From: Smallanthus sonchifolius | Lineage: Eukaryota > Streptophyta > Magnoliopsida > Asterales > Asteraceae | Reading direction: 5' to 3' | DNA length: 64,000 nt | Assembly: GCA_023525975.1 (NCBI GenBank) | Contig: CM042020.1 | Location: forward strand, 9,254,001-9,318,000 | Shown: piece after piece, positions 1-12,087 of the stretch | Numbering within the stretch: the first letter of the stretch is position 1 | How the letters are laid out: each line of letters opens with the position of its first letter | Translations under genes and position numbers: made by a program | The notes under the pieces: generated by a model | Told to the model about the DNA's origin: nothing | The model's input: the letters and a program-made list of their open reading frames with translations, nothing else | The model's database searches: none

Positions 1-300
1 TATCATATGTGACTCCTTCGGTTGAGACTGAAACCTTGAGCACAAGCACACAGCAAACATTATATCGGGTCTTGAAGCTGTGAGATACATAAGTGATCCG
101 ATCATCCCACGGTACAATCTGCAATCCACATCCTTTCCATCTTTGTCAGGATGCAGACCATGATTAACTGGGATAGGTGTGCCATAAGTACTGCTATCAT
201 TCATCTTGTATTTTGACAAGATGTCCTGCACATACTTAGTTTGATGTAGATAAATGCCATCCTCTCTTTGACTGACTTGCAGACCCAGGAAGAACGACAA
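1..300 (-). pseudogene. Copia-1 reverse transcriptase, C-terminal part (distal side of the gypsy insertion)
   Basis: Read on the minus strand from 300 to 1, this stretch is open for 100 codons. It encodes the C-terminal portion of a Ty1/copia reverse transcriptase, including the motifs FFLGLQV, YRGMIGSLMYL and SRPDIMFAV that precede copia RNase H. It is in register with the RT fragment that ends at 32704: joining the two at the GACAA duplication restores an uninterrupted reading frame. The RNase H domain and 3' LTR of this element must lie beyond the left window edge. The fragment was separated from its N-terminal half by the 32-kb gypsy insertion. Family identity is clear; lineage within copia is not settled. 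Confidence 0.9.
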
Positions 301-1363
301 TTTAACATTTCTGATTTTACTATCTTTATTTTCAATTCAATGTAACACATTTCAATTCCAAAATCTAGTACATTGGTTTATTCTATTCGTACCAACAATT
401 AAACACTAGGTTCCAATGCAAATTCACGAGTTTTACACGAGTATACATTATTAAAATCCTATATATATGGATATATCTATGTAAATATCAAACAAATACA
501 TACTCACATACATACTTTTATCCAATTAACAAGGAATTACTCATTTGCTTGAACCCCAAAACATTTGAACCTTAGTTTGAACCCCGCACTCTCAAATTTT
601 GACTTCGAAACCTCAATTTTGACTTTCCTTTGACTCAATTGAATTTCAAAAGTCAAAGTAGCCAAATTCGTGAGAATCCAAGGCTGCCTTCGACGATTTC
701 TGGTTGGTTTGGACTACTTGTGATTACCCAAACAAAAATCGACCCCATCTCGGCCCAAGTAACATCTCATTTCGATCGATTAGGCGGCATATTCAAATTT
801 CAAACGGATTTGACTTTGGATAGTCAAAATCCATGTCAATCCACATTCAATTCAAGGTATTAACGCGTTCAAATTGCGAGATTCACTCGCCAGTCAACCC
901 CGAGTGTACTTGGACCATTATCATACCCAATTCATTGCCAAATCGATGGATTAACGCGTAATCAGTCGCCCGTAACCATTATGGACAAAATTAAATTCGA
1001 ATCGGTTATTACACACAAAATTAATCAAATTAAACCTCTCTCTCACTCGCGTATACCTCCCCACAAACCCTCCCAACCTCTTTTTAATCCGCATTCCACC
1101 TTTGGACGCCTGTCGACCATCAAGAACAACCGTAACAAAATTGTAGCCGTCTGCATTCGTGCCCAAACCAATCAAGTAAGTTCTTACATCATTCGGTTCG
1201 TTTTTCAGTGCACATCAATAGCCCCTTACCAATTCGTGTCCACAGAACATATCGAGACAGATTGGGGCTAGGGTTCATGGCGGGTTGGATCGCATTTGAA
1301 TTCTGGTTTGTATAATATCGTGTTTTAATCATTTCGAATCCGTATTCAATCAGCGAAACCACC

Positions 1364-1438
1364 TGATCCGGCCGGTAAGTCACTGCGTCGCCGAACCAGG
1401 TGGCGTGGGTTCGAAACCCACAAACACCAGACCTTTTT
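1364..1438 (+). other. tRNA-like module 1 (Pol III A/B-box-like) inside the LTR
   Basis: An A-box-like string starts at 1364 (one or two mismatches to TRGYNNARNNG). A perfect B box GTTCGAAAC lies at 1409-1417. The start-to-start distance is about 45 nt, as in tRNA genes. The B box sits in a T-arm-like hairpin with a 5-bp stem GTGGG/CCCAC and a 7-nt loop. A run of five T follows at 1434-1438 and could terminate Pol III. It is not a functional tRNA: no acceptor stem or clear anticodon arm is apparent. It could be a SINE head captured by the LTR. Confidence 0.4.
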
Positions 1439-1523
1439 GCGAAAGCCTCAAACCCAAACCCGGTTCCCACGTAGACCCACGTTAATACATTAAGGAACCA
1501 TCCAAGTACACGGGAGTGTCCCC

Positions 1524-1598
1524 TGGTCTAGTGGTCTTTGTGCACTAACTATACAGAAACCACCCGGGTTCGAACCGGGTGGTCTGCATTATTTTTTT
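1524..1598 (+). other. tRNA-like module 2 (Pol III A/B-box) inside the LTR
   Basis: TGGTCTAGTGG at 1524-1534 fits the A-box consensus TRGYNNARNNG at every position. GTTCGAACC at 1568-1576 fits the B-box consensus GWTCRANNC. The spacing is 44 nt. A run of T at about 1592-1598 follows and would serve as a Pol III terminator. It lies about 160 bp downstream of a similar module, so the two form a tandem pair. The match is by motif only; transcription is not shown. Confidence 0.45.
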
Positions 1599-3219
1599 TA
1601 AATCAGTTTTAAAGCTTCGAAAATTTTAAAAAAATTATTTTTATAAACTTTACAAATATTAGAACAGATTGAAACCAGTTTTACAATTTTTACATAAAAA
1701 TGCCTATTTTTATAAAATTATGTATTGAATACTCAATTAAAATTTTGTATTTATTTTGAGTAAATTATTTATAAAAATTGGGGACAATTTTATAAACACT
1801 TTATACAAAGTTGTATAAAAAATTAAACTTTATTTTAACACAATAAAATCAGACTTATAAATTTTCAATATGAATTCATTTTATTTTGAAATTATAACAA
1901 AAAAAATTTGTACACTAAATAATTAATGCAAAAATCTAAATATTTAAATTTATTTGCCAAATAAAAAAATTGATTTAATAAAATTTATAAAATATCAACT
2001 TTATTTAAAACGAGCAATGAGCAAATATTTATTGCTAAATGGTAAATAAATAAATAAAAGTTAATTATTATAAAGGTAAATGTATATTTTACTGTACACA
2101 TAAATATTATTTACACAACTTTATATTTACGCATCGTTATAAATAAATAAATAAAGTAAAAATTATTTATTTAACTTATATTTAATATAATACACACACT
2201 ATTTTATAACTAAATAAATAAATAACAACTATTTAATTTTATTTAGTTATTCAAACCCAAACCCTAACTTCAATCGTTTTAAACTATTCATTTCAAACTT
2301 TCGTTTTATAAAAACACCCATTCAAGTACAAACACAATAACCTACACACTTCCTTTCAATCTACAACTCAAACCCTTCGTACACACATCCATACCAATCC
2401 TAGACTTGACCATAGACTATTGTGCATATTGTTTAACCTAGATTTATATACATTACACTCTAGGTTGACGTTGTAAGTTACAAGGAACACCTTGCTACCT
2501 AGACTCTTGTGCTAGCAACATCTTTGATACAGGTGAGTATTACATAGCCCATTTTACTCTTTACACTTTTTAGGGTGAAACATGAACTCTATACACATAA
2601 TTATTTACATTTACACAAACTACACAAACACAAATCCTCTTTACATTCATGTATACAAAATTTGAGCTTTATGTTTGAGTGCTAGGTGTGTTAACTGTTT
2701 GTGTGCAATTTATGTGCAATCATTAACTATTCAAGCCGACGGTTAACAATGTTAGATCTATTGAGTTTGACAAACCCACCCAGATTAGGGTGATTGTTAC
2801 CGACAACACAATTTGAATGCTAGTTACAAAGGTTTGATTGTACTTTGGTTACACAATAGTTGCTCCCCATAAATGCCTTATTTTATCATGTTATGTAAGG
2901 ATTTGTTTAATCACATCTATACACTATCTATGTGCAAAACTATGTATGCTCACCAACTTTTTAGTTGACCTTATTTTATTCATGTTTCAGGTGCTAATGT
3001 GTGAGTTTGATCAAGACATGCTACACTTAAGTTTCGACTTAGTTAATTTAAATTCAAAGAACAATTTGTATTTTCATTTATGTACTTGTTGAATTATGCT
3101 ATTTTTGTTTGAACGGAAATGAATTTAATGATTAATATATTACAAGTTAGACAACCTTGAGCTCATGGACAGTCTACATGTCCCGCCCCGACGTTTCCGC
3201 CGTCGGTTGGGGTGTGACA

Positions 3220-3935
3220 GATTGGTATCAGAGCCTAGGTTATAGGGATCTAGGTTATTAGACACCCTTGAACTAGACTATAACTTTAGGACACCCACTT
3301 ATGCCATGCTTTATGATTATGTGATATGTGCTACATGGTATGTGCTACATGGTATGTGCTACATGCTTAGTATGGTTAGTTATTATTTCATTTTGATGCC
3401 TTACTTGTTAAAATTCATGACTCATTAGACTATACTTAAATAATAAATTAAATAAACAATATCCCTACCTATACCCTAAAGCCGCATAACCTTCTTACCT
3501 ACTTCTCTGTCATTATCATCATAGCATGTGGAAACTTCATGGATCTAAATCTATAAAAAATTTCTTCATTCCCTCGTTAAGTTTTTTAAACTTTGTTAAT
3601 TATTTGAGGACACATGCAATCTGGAAGGGTGACACTTGTATTCTGGGTTTTCTGTCTAGGAAAGCATTTCGTATAAATCCCAATCAACCGAGGGACCTGT
3701 ATGCTTTCCTGGGAATTCCCGGGATGAGTGTTTACTTATAGGCTAAATCATGTCTCCTTGAAAGTTATATGAGTTTAATTAACCTTAATGTGTCATCGTA
3801 TTCAAATGATTATGTCACTAATCGAGTACAATCCAAACTATGATTAACTATTTTATTTATTATCTTATCCCCTTTAAATTCAATCAACTTTCATAAGTTC
3901 TTACATCTTTTCTTGTGTTATGAAAAATCTGTAGA
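3220..3935 (+). other. Gypsy primer-binding site and leader
   Basis: TGGTATCAGAGC at 3223-3234 lies three bases after the LTR and is complementary to the 3' end of initiator-Met tRNA, the usual primer of Ty3/gypsy and copia elements in plants. The rest, up to the gag ATG at 3936, is an untranslated leader. A 9-10 bp motif with ATGTGCTACATGGT is repeated three times around 3325-3370. The 71-codon frame at 3526-3741 has no recognisable similarity, and I do not call it a gene. Confidence 0.85.
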
Positions 3936-5165
3936 ATGCCTCCCCGTCGTGCTACCGTGGCCAACAACAACACCGATATTGCTGCCATCCTTGCCCAACT
4001 TGTAAATCAACTCACTCAAGCTAATGGGGCCGCCAATGGTAACCATGGAGGTAATGGTGGTGGTGGTGCTAACCCATCACAATGCACCTTCAAACACTTC
4101 AACTCATGTAATCCTCTTAAGTTCTATGGTACCGAGGGAGCCACAGGACTCCTTCAATGGTTCGAAAGTATTGAGAGCACTTTCCTCAATAGTGACTGCC
4201 CCGATAACCTTCGTGTTCGTCATGCCACAAGTGTCTTTCAAAAACGGGCACTCACGTGGTGGAATGGGGAAAAGAGAACTAGAGGCATGGAGGTAGCAAT
4301 GGCCTTACCATGGGATGAGGTTAAGAGACTAATGACCGAGGAGTTCTGTCCTCGAAATGAGGTGAAGAAACTGGAAGCTGAGTTTTAGGATCTTGCCCAA
4401 GATAGTGGTGAGAGTCTGGCTTATACAACTTGGTTCCATGAGTTGAGTCTCCTTGTGCCCCATATGGTCACATCGTTATCCCGCTGCATTAAGAAGTACA
4501 TTGGTGGATTACCTAGGCAGATTCAGGATACCGTCTTAGGGAGAAATCCCGCAACACTCGAAGATGCTATCCGCCTATCTGCTACTTTAACCGACAACCA
4601 TGTGAAAGCAGGGACTCTGATTAGAAAAGGCACCAAGAAAGCTCCCGACACCACAACCCCTCCTACACACGTCAAAGAAGCCAAAACTGAACCCTACCAC
4701 AATAATAAGAAAAGAAAGGCTAGGAATTTTGCTATGGTCACTCCTGCTATGCCTGTTAACCAAGTTGCTCCCATGGCTCAAGCACCAGTCAAGAAGCCAT
4801 ATGTGGGGACCTACCCACTCTGTGCCACATACAATTATCACCACCTCCAAAATATTCCCTGTCGCCTTTGCACAAACTGTGGGAAATATGGCCATACGGT
4901 TAACGTTTGTAGAGCCAAAGCACTTGCGGGTCAAGTCAACCCACCAACCCGATCTAACCAACAAGTGGCTAATCAAGGTGTTCCCGCTATTGCAAATGGC
5001 CGTGCATGTTATGAATGTGGCAACCCAAATCATTTCCGTGACCAGTGCCCGAAGTTCAGCAATACTAGACAAGGCGGAGCTCGCGGGCGTGCTTTCAAAA
5101 TAAACACCAATGAAGCTCAAGCTAACAATGATGTGGTCAATGGTACGTTTCTTGTTAATAGTTAA
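3936..5165 (+). pseudogene. Gypsy gag, interrupted by one stop codon
   Basis: Gag forms the virus-like particle and binds element RNA. ATG at 3936 opens a frame beginning MPPRRATV. The capsid-like region (motifs LLQWFESIESTF, ALTWWN, WDEVKRLM, EFCP) is typical of chromovirus Gag. A stop, TAG, at 4386-4388 interrupts the frame inside capsid, and the frame then continues to a TAA at 5163-5165. Two CCHC zinc knuckles are visible: C-X2-C-X4-H-X4-C at 4869-4910 (CTNCGKYGH) and at 5007-5048 (CYECGNPNH). The spacer between capsid and knuckles is Lys-rich. The gag and pol frames are the same, so a single polyprotein is implied ancestrally. Gag is present once, unlike the downstream pol segment. Confidence 0.88.
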
Positions 5166-6961
5166 TATGCCTCCATTTTATTTGATACCGGTGTAGATAA
5201 AAGTTTTGTGTCACTTAACTTTGAACCCTTACTTGCAAAAACACGATCCAAATTAGAGAAAACCTTCACTGTCGAAGTAGCAAATGGTGACTCCCTTACA
5301 ATTGACTCCGTTATCCACGACTGTTCTCTAGAACTTAATGATCATACATTTCCAATCAACCTCGTGCCAATGCCACTAGGAAGTTTTGATATCATCATAG
5401 GCATGGATTGGCTGTCAAATCACCATGCCGAAGTCATCTGTTTTGACAAGTGCATCCAAATACCCCTTCCGTCGGGGGAAACGTTAAGAGTCTTTGGTGA
5501 AAAGCCTTGCAAAGGGCACAAGTTAATGTTATGCACTACCACCCAAAAGTACCTACGAAAGAAGTACGTAGCCTTCCTAGCCCATATTGTTCAAAAGGAT
5601 GTCAAAGAGAAGAATATTCAAGACATCCCCATCATCCGAGACTTTCCCGAAGTATTCCCCGAAGACTTATCCGGTCTTCCACCCGTTCGACAAGTAGAAT
5701 TTCGCATTGACCTTGTACCCGGGGTTAACCCTGTGGCTAGGGCTCCATATCGTCTTGCACCTTCTGAATTGCAAGAAATTGAAAGCCAACTCCAAGAGCT
5801 CTCCGACAAGGGCTTCATCCGTCCAAGTCATTCACCGTGGGGTGCACCCGTCTTATTCGTCAAGAAGAAGGATGGATCATTCCGCATGTGTATTGACTAC
5901 CGCGAACTCAACAAGCTTACCATCAAGAACCGTTATCCATTGCCTAGGATTGATGACCTCTTCGATCAACTTCAAGGCTCTACTTGCTTCTCGAAGATTG
6001 ATCTTCGATCTAGTTATCACCAACTCCGTGTACAAGAGGAAGATATTCCAAAAACTGCCTTTCAAACAAAGTATGGTCACTACGAGTTCATGGTCATGCC
6101 TTTTGGGCTAACCAATGCACTCGCAGTTTTCATGGACCTCATGAATCGTGTGTGCAAACCGTATCTTGATAAATTCTTGATCGTCTTCATTGATGTTATC
6201 TTAATCTACTCCAATACTAAATCCGATCATGAGCAACACCTTAGGTTGGTTTTGGACCTCTTGAGGAAAGAGCAACTATATGCCAAGTTCTCCAAATGTG
6301 AATTTTGGCTAAAGGAGGTTCAATTCCTGGGTCATATCGTCAAGGAAAAAGGAATTCATGTTGACCCTGCTAAGATCGAAGCTATTGAGAATTGGAATGC
6401 CCCTAAGACCCCCACCGAAGTTCGTTCATTTCTTGGTCTTGCGGGATATTATCGTCGTTTCATTTCAAATTTCTCTAAGCTTGCTGTTCCTCTCACCGCT
6501 TTGACCCACAAGGGTAAACCTTATGAATGGGGACCAAAGCAAGAAGAAGCTTTCCAAACTCTCAAGCAAAAGTTGTGCAATGCTCCTATTTTGACTCTCC
6601 CTGATGGGAATGATGATTTAGTCGTCTACTGTGATGCCTCCAACCAAGGTCTCTGTTGTGTCCTCATGCAACGAGGCAAGGTAATCGATTATGCATCGAG
6701 GCAACTTAAGATTCATGAGAAGAATTATACAACGCACGACCTCGAATTGGGTGCGGTTGTATTCGCATTGAAGATTTGGAGACATTACCTCTATGGCACA
6801 AAATGTGTGGTGTTCACCGACCATAAAAGTCTCCAACACATCTTCAACCAAAAAGAACTCAATATGAGGCAAAGACGTTGGGAATGATGATTTAGTCGTC
6901 TACTGTGATGCCTCCAACCAAGGTCTCGGTTGTGTCTTCATGCAACGAGGCAAGGTAATCG
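5162..6961 (+). pseudogene. Array unit 1: PR-RT-RNH, open frame
   Basis: After the TAA at 5163-5165 the frame is open to a TGA at 6885-6887. The retropepsin has DTG at 5184-5192 (here DTGVD) and the flap-like IIGMDWL. RT follows, with the domain A Asp in KIDLRSSYHQL (codon 6000-6002) and the palm motif FID-V at 6186-6197, where family members have FIDD. RNH has YCDAS (Asp codon 6633-6635), an HDLEL Glu and FTDHKSL. The frame ends WE-stop exactly where the 79-bp RNH patch begins (6883-6961). The RNH C-terminal Asp (DALSRK in unit 13) is absent. There is no ATG at the start, so translation would need readthrough from gag. The RT is expected to be inactive. Confidence 0.92.
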
Positions 6962-8487
6962 TTAATATGCCTCCATTTTATTTGATACCGGTGCAGATAA
7001 AAGTTTTGTGTCACTTAACTTTGAACCCTTACTTGCAAAAACACGAGCCAAATTAGAGAAAACCTTCACTGTCGAAGTAGCAAATGGTGACTCCCTTACA
7101 ATTGACTCCGTTATCCACGACTGTTCTCTAGAACTTAATGGTCATACATTTCCAATCGTCCTCGTGCCAATGCCACTAGGAAGTTTTGATATCATCATAG
7201 GCATGGATTGGCTGTCAAATCACCATGCCGAAGTCATCTGTTTTGAGAAGTGCATCCAAATACCCTTTCCGTCGGGGGAAACGTTAGGAGTCTTTGGTGA
7301 AGAGCCTTGCAAAGGGCACAAGTTAATGTCATGCACTACCACCCAAAAGTACCTACGAAAGAAGTACGTAGCCTTCCTAGCCCATATTGTTCAAAAGGAT
7401 GTCAAAGAGAAGAATATTCAAGACATCCCCATCATCCGGGACTTTCCCGAAGTATTCCCCGAAGACTTATCCGGTCTTCCACCCGTTCGACAAGTAGAAT
7501 TTCGCATTGACCTTGTACCCGGGGATAACCCTGTGGCTAGGGCTCCATACCGTCTTGCACCTTCTGAATTGCAAGAAATTGCAAGCCAACTCCAAGAGCT
7601 CTCCGACAAGGGCTTCATCCGTCCAAGTCATTCACCGTGGGGTGCACCCGTCTTATTCGTCAAGAAGAAGGATGGATCATTCCGCATGTGTATTGACTAC
7701 CGCGAACTCAACAAGCTTACCATCAAGAACCGTTATCCATTGCCTAGGATTGATGACCTCTTCGATCAACTTCAAGGCTCTACTTGCTTCTCGAAGATTG
7801 ATCTTCGATCTAGTTATCACCAACTCCGTGTACAAGAGGAAGATATTCCAAAAACTGCCTTTCGAACAAGGTATGGTCACTACGAGTTCATGGTCATGCC
7901 TTTTGGGCTAACCAATGCACTCGCAGTTTTCATGGACCTCATGAATCGTGTGTGCAAACCGTACCTTGATAAATTCTTGATCGTCTTCATTGATGTTATC
8001 TTAATCTACTCCAAGACTAAATCCGATCATGAGCAACACCTTAGGTTGGTTTTGGACCTCCTGAGGAAAGAGCAACTATATGCCAAGTTCTCCAAATGTG
8101 AATTTTGGCTAAAGGAGGTTCAATTCATGGGTCATATCGTCAACGAAAAAGGAATTCATGTTGACCCTGCTAAGATCGAAGCTATTGAGAATTGGAATGC
8201 CCCTAAGACCCACACCGAAGTTCGTTCATTTGTTGGTCTTGCGGGATATTATCGTCGTTTCATTTCAAATTTCTCTAAGCTTGCTGTTCCTCTCACCGCT
8301 TTGACCCACAAGGGTAAACCTTATGAATGGGGACCAAAGCAAGAAGAAGCTTTCCAAACTCTCCAGAAAAAGTTGTGCAATGCTCCTATTTTGACTCTCC
8401 CTGATGGGAATGATGATTTAGTCGTCTACTGTGATGCCTCCAACCAAGGTCTCGGTTGTGTCCTGATGCAACGAGGCAAGGTAATCG
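6962..8487 (+). pseudogene. Array unit 2: PR-RT with RNH truncated by a 274-bp deletion
   Basis: This unit is 1526 bp, not 1800. PR and RT are open and carry FIDV at codon 7995-7997. RNH passes from its own start directly into the junction with unit 3 at 8487. The missing 274 bp equal the distance between the RNH start and its downstream 79-bp duplicate in an intact unit (6606 versus 6880). The frame therefore runs out of RNH into the wrong frame of unit 3 and stops at 8580-8582. Sequence markers (TRAKLEK, FPIVLV, PFPSGE) are shared only with unit 8. Confidence 0.92.
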
Positions 8488-10287
8488 TTAATATGCCTCC
8501 ATTTTATTTGATACCGGTGCAGATAAAAGTTTTGTGTCACTTAACTTTGAACCCTTACTTGCAAAAACACGATCCAAATTAGAGAAAACCTTCACTGTCG
8601 AAGTAGCAAATGGAGACTCCCTTACAATTGACTCCGTTATCCACGACTGTTCTCTAGAACTTAATGATCATACATTTCCAATCAACCTCGTGCCAATGCC
8701 ACTAGGAAGTTTTGATATCATCATAGGCACGGATTGGCTGTCAAATCACCATGCCGAAGTCATCTGTTTTGACAAGTGCATCCAAATACCCCTTCCGTCG
8801 GGGGAAACGTTAGGAGTCTTTGGTGAAGAGCCTTGCAAAAGGCACAAGTTAATGTCATGCACTACCACCCAAAAGTACCTACGAAAGAAGTACGTAGCCT
8901 TCCTAGCCCATATTGTTCAAAAGGATGTCAAAGAGAAGAATATTCAAGACATCCCCATCATCCGGGACTTTCCCGAAGTATTCCCCGAAGACTTATCCGG
9001 TCTTCCACCCGTTCGACAAGTAGAATTTCGCATTGACCTTGTACCCGGGGCTAACCCTCTGGCTAGGGCTCCATATCGTCTTGCACCTTCTGAATTGCAA
9101 GAAATTGCAAGCCAACTCAAAGAGCTCTCCGACAAGGGCTTCATCCGTCCAAGTCATTCACCGTGGGGTGCACCCGTCTTATTCGTCAAGAAGAAGGATG
9201 GATCATTCCGCATGTGTATTGACTACCGCGAACTCAACAAGCTTACCATCAAGAACCGTTATCCATTGCCTAGGATTGATGACCTCTTCGATCAACTTCA
9301 AGGCTCTACTTGCTTCTCGAAGATTGATCTTCGATCTAGTTATCACCAACTCCGTGTACAAGAGGAAGATATTCCAAAAACTGCCTTCCGAACAAGGTAT
9401 GGTCACTACGAGTTCATGGTCATGCCTTTTGGGCTAACCAATGCACTCGCAGTTTTCATGGACCTCATGAATCGTGTGTGCAAACCGTACCTTGATAAAT
9501 TCTAGATCGTCTTCATTGATGTTATCTTAATCTACTCCAAGACTAAATCCGATCATGAGCAACACCTTAGGTTAGTTTTGGACCTCTTGAGGAAAGAGCA
9601 ACTATATGCCAAGTTCTCCAAATGTGAATTTTGGCTAAAGGAGGTTCAATTCCAGGGTCATATTGTCAACGAAAAAGGAATTCATGTTGACCCTGCTAAG
9701 ATCGAAGCTATTGAGAATTGGAATGCCCCTAAGACCCCCACCGAAGTTCGTTCATTTCTTGGTCTTGCGGGATATTATCGTCGTTTCATTTCAAATTTCT
9801 CTAAGATTGCTGTTCCTCTCACCGCTTTGACCCACAAGGGTAAACCTTATGAATGGGGACCAAAGCAAGAAGAAGCTTTCCAAACTCTCAAGAAAAAGTT
9901 GTGCAATGCTCCTATTTTGACTCTCCCTGATGGGAATGATGATTTAGTCGTCTACTGTGATGCCTCTAACCAAGGTCTCTGTTGTGTCCTCATGCAACGA
10001 GGCAAGGTAATCGATTATGCATCGAGGCAACTTAAGATTCATGAGAAGAATTATACAACGCACGACCTCGAATTGGGTGCGGTTGTAGTCGCATTGAAGA
10101 TTTGGAGACATTACCTCTATGGCACAAAATGTGTGGTGTTCACCGACCATAATAGTCTCCAACACATCTTCAACAAAAAAGAACTCAATATGAGGCAAAG
10201 ACGTTGGGAATGATGATTTAGTCGTCTACTGTGATGCCTCCAACCAAGGTCTCGGTTGTGTCCTCATACAACGAGGCAAGGTAATCG
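8488..10287 (+). pseudogene. Array unit 3: PR-RT-RNH, stop in RT
   Basis: Same organisation as unit 1. A TAG at 9503-9505 ends the frame just after the PYLDKF motif, before the palm FIDV. The frame resumes and RNH is open to 10213. The flap motif is GTDWL where other units have GMDWL. The RNH tail has NKKELN where most have NQKELN, shared with unit 4. The nonsense codon is shared with units 4 and 6 but not 5. Confidence 0.92.
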
Positions 10288-12087
10288 TTAATATGCCTCC
10301 ATTTTATTTGATACCGGTGCAGATAAAAGTTTTGTGTCACTTAACTTTGAACCCTTACTTGCAAAAACACGATCCAAATTAGAGAAAACCTTCACTGTCG
10401 AAGTAGCAAATGGTGACTCCCTTACAATTGACTCCGTTATCCACGACTGTTCTCTAGAACTTAATGATCATACATTTCCAACCAACCTCGTGCCAATGCC
10501 ACTAGGAAGTTTTGATATCATCATAGGCATGGATTGGCTGTCAAATCACCATGCCGAAGTCATCTGTTTTGACAAGTGCATCCAAATACCCCTTCCGTCG
10601 GGGGAAACGTTAGGAGTCTTTGGTGAAGAGCCTTGCAAAGGGCACAAGTTAATGTCATGCACTACCACCCAAAAGTACCTACGAAAGAAGTACGTAGCCT
10701 TCCTAGCCCATATTGTTCAAAAGGATGTCAAAGAGAAGAATATTCAAGACATCCCCATCATCCGAGACTTTCCCGAAGTATTCCCTGAAGACTTATCCGG
10801 TCTTCCACCCGTTCGACAAGTAGAATTTCGCATTGACCTTGTACCCGGGGCTAACCCTGTGGCTAGGGCTCCATATCGTCTTGCACCTTCTGAATTGCAA
10901 GAAATTGCAAGCCAACTCCAAGAGCTCTCCGACAAGGGCTTCATCCGTCCAAGTCATTCACCGTGGGGTGCACCCGTCTTATTCGTCAAGAAGAAGGATG
11001 GATCATTCCGCATGTGTATTGACTACCGCGAACTCAACAAGCTTACCATCAAGAACCGTTATCCATTGCCTAGGATTGATGACCTCTTCGATCAACTTCA
11101 AGGCTCTACTTGCTTCTCGAAGATTGATCTTCGATCTAGTTATCACCAACTCCGTGTACAAGAGGAAGATATTCCAAAAACTGCCTTCCGAACAAGGTAT
11201 GGTCACTACGAGTTCATGGTCATGCCTTTTGGGCTAACCAATGCACTCGCAGTTTTCATGGACCTCATGAATCGTGTGTGCAAACCGTACCTTGATAAAT
11301 TCTAGATCGTCTTCATTGATGTTATCTTAATCTACTCCAAGACTAAATCCGATCATGAGCAACACCTTAGGTTAGTTTTGGACCTCTTGAGGAAAGAGCA
11401 ACTATATGCCAAGTTCTCCAAATGTGAATTTTGGCTAAAGGAGGTTCAATTCCAGGGTCATATTGTCAACGAAAAAGGAATTCATGTTGACCCTGCTAAG
11501 ATCGAAGCTATTGAGAATTGGAATGCCCCTAAGACCCCCACCGAAGTTCGTTCATTTCTTGGTCTTGCGGGATATTATCGTCGTTTCATTTCAAATTTCT
11601 CTAAGATTGCTGTTCCTCTCACCGCTTTGACCCACAAGGGTAAACCTTATGAATGGGGACCAAAGCAAGAAGAAGCTTTCCAAACTCTCAAGAAAAAGTT
11701 GTGCAATGCTCCTATTTTGACTCTCCCTGATGGGAATGATGATTTAGTCGTCTACTGTGATGCCTCCAACCAAGGTCTCTGTTGTGTCCTCATGCAACGA
11801 GGCAAGGTAATCTATTATGCATCGAGGCAACTTAAGATTCATGAGAAGAATTATACAACGCACGACCTCGAATTGGGTGCGGTTGTAGTCGCATTGAAGA
11901 TTTGGAGACATTACCTCTATGGCACAAAATGTGTGGTGTTCACCGACCATAATAGTCTCCAACACATCTTCAACAAAAAAGAACTCAATATGAGGCAAAG
12001 ACGTTGGGAATGATGATTTAGTCGTCTACTGTGATGCCTCCAACCAAGGTCTCGGTTGTGTCCTCACGCAACGAGGCAAGGTAATCG
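10288..12087 (+). pseudogene. Array unit 4: PR-RT-RNH, stop in RT
   Basis: This is the nearest relative of unit 3: I see about a dozen differences over 1800 bp, and it shares the TAG (11303-11305) and the NKKELN marker. Private changes include FPTNLV in the protease and VIYYAS in RNH. The 79-bp patch before unit 5 has TCCTCACGC where others have TCCTCATGC. Confidence 0.92.

Larger units (their letters stand above)
301..3219 (+). repeat. 5' LTR of the gypsy element
   Basis: The LTR is 2.92 kb and matches 29797-32698. It begins TTTAACA, where the other copy has TGTAACA (the terminal G is mutated), and ends TGTGACA. A GC-rich potential hairpin, CCCCGACG pairing with CGTCGGTTGGGG, lies at about 3185-3213 next to the 3' end. 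The middle (about 1600-2250) is extremely AT-rich. Two tRNA-like modules lie at 1364-1438 and 1524-1598. In the last 820 bp I count about 22 substitutions by eye against the 3' LTR, roughly 2.7 percent. No gene was found in it; the short open frames are chance. Confidence 0.93.

Noticed and set aside
1400..1590. Genuine tRNA genes in the LTR
   Set aside because: A and B boxes are present, but no acceptor stem or proper anticodon arm can be drawn; I kept them as tRNA-like modules only.
3526..3741. 71-codon frame in the gypsy leader
   Set aside because: It lies between primer site and gag, where untranslated leader is expected, and shows no known domain.
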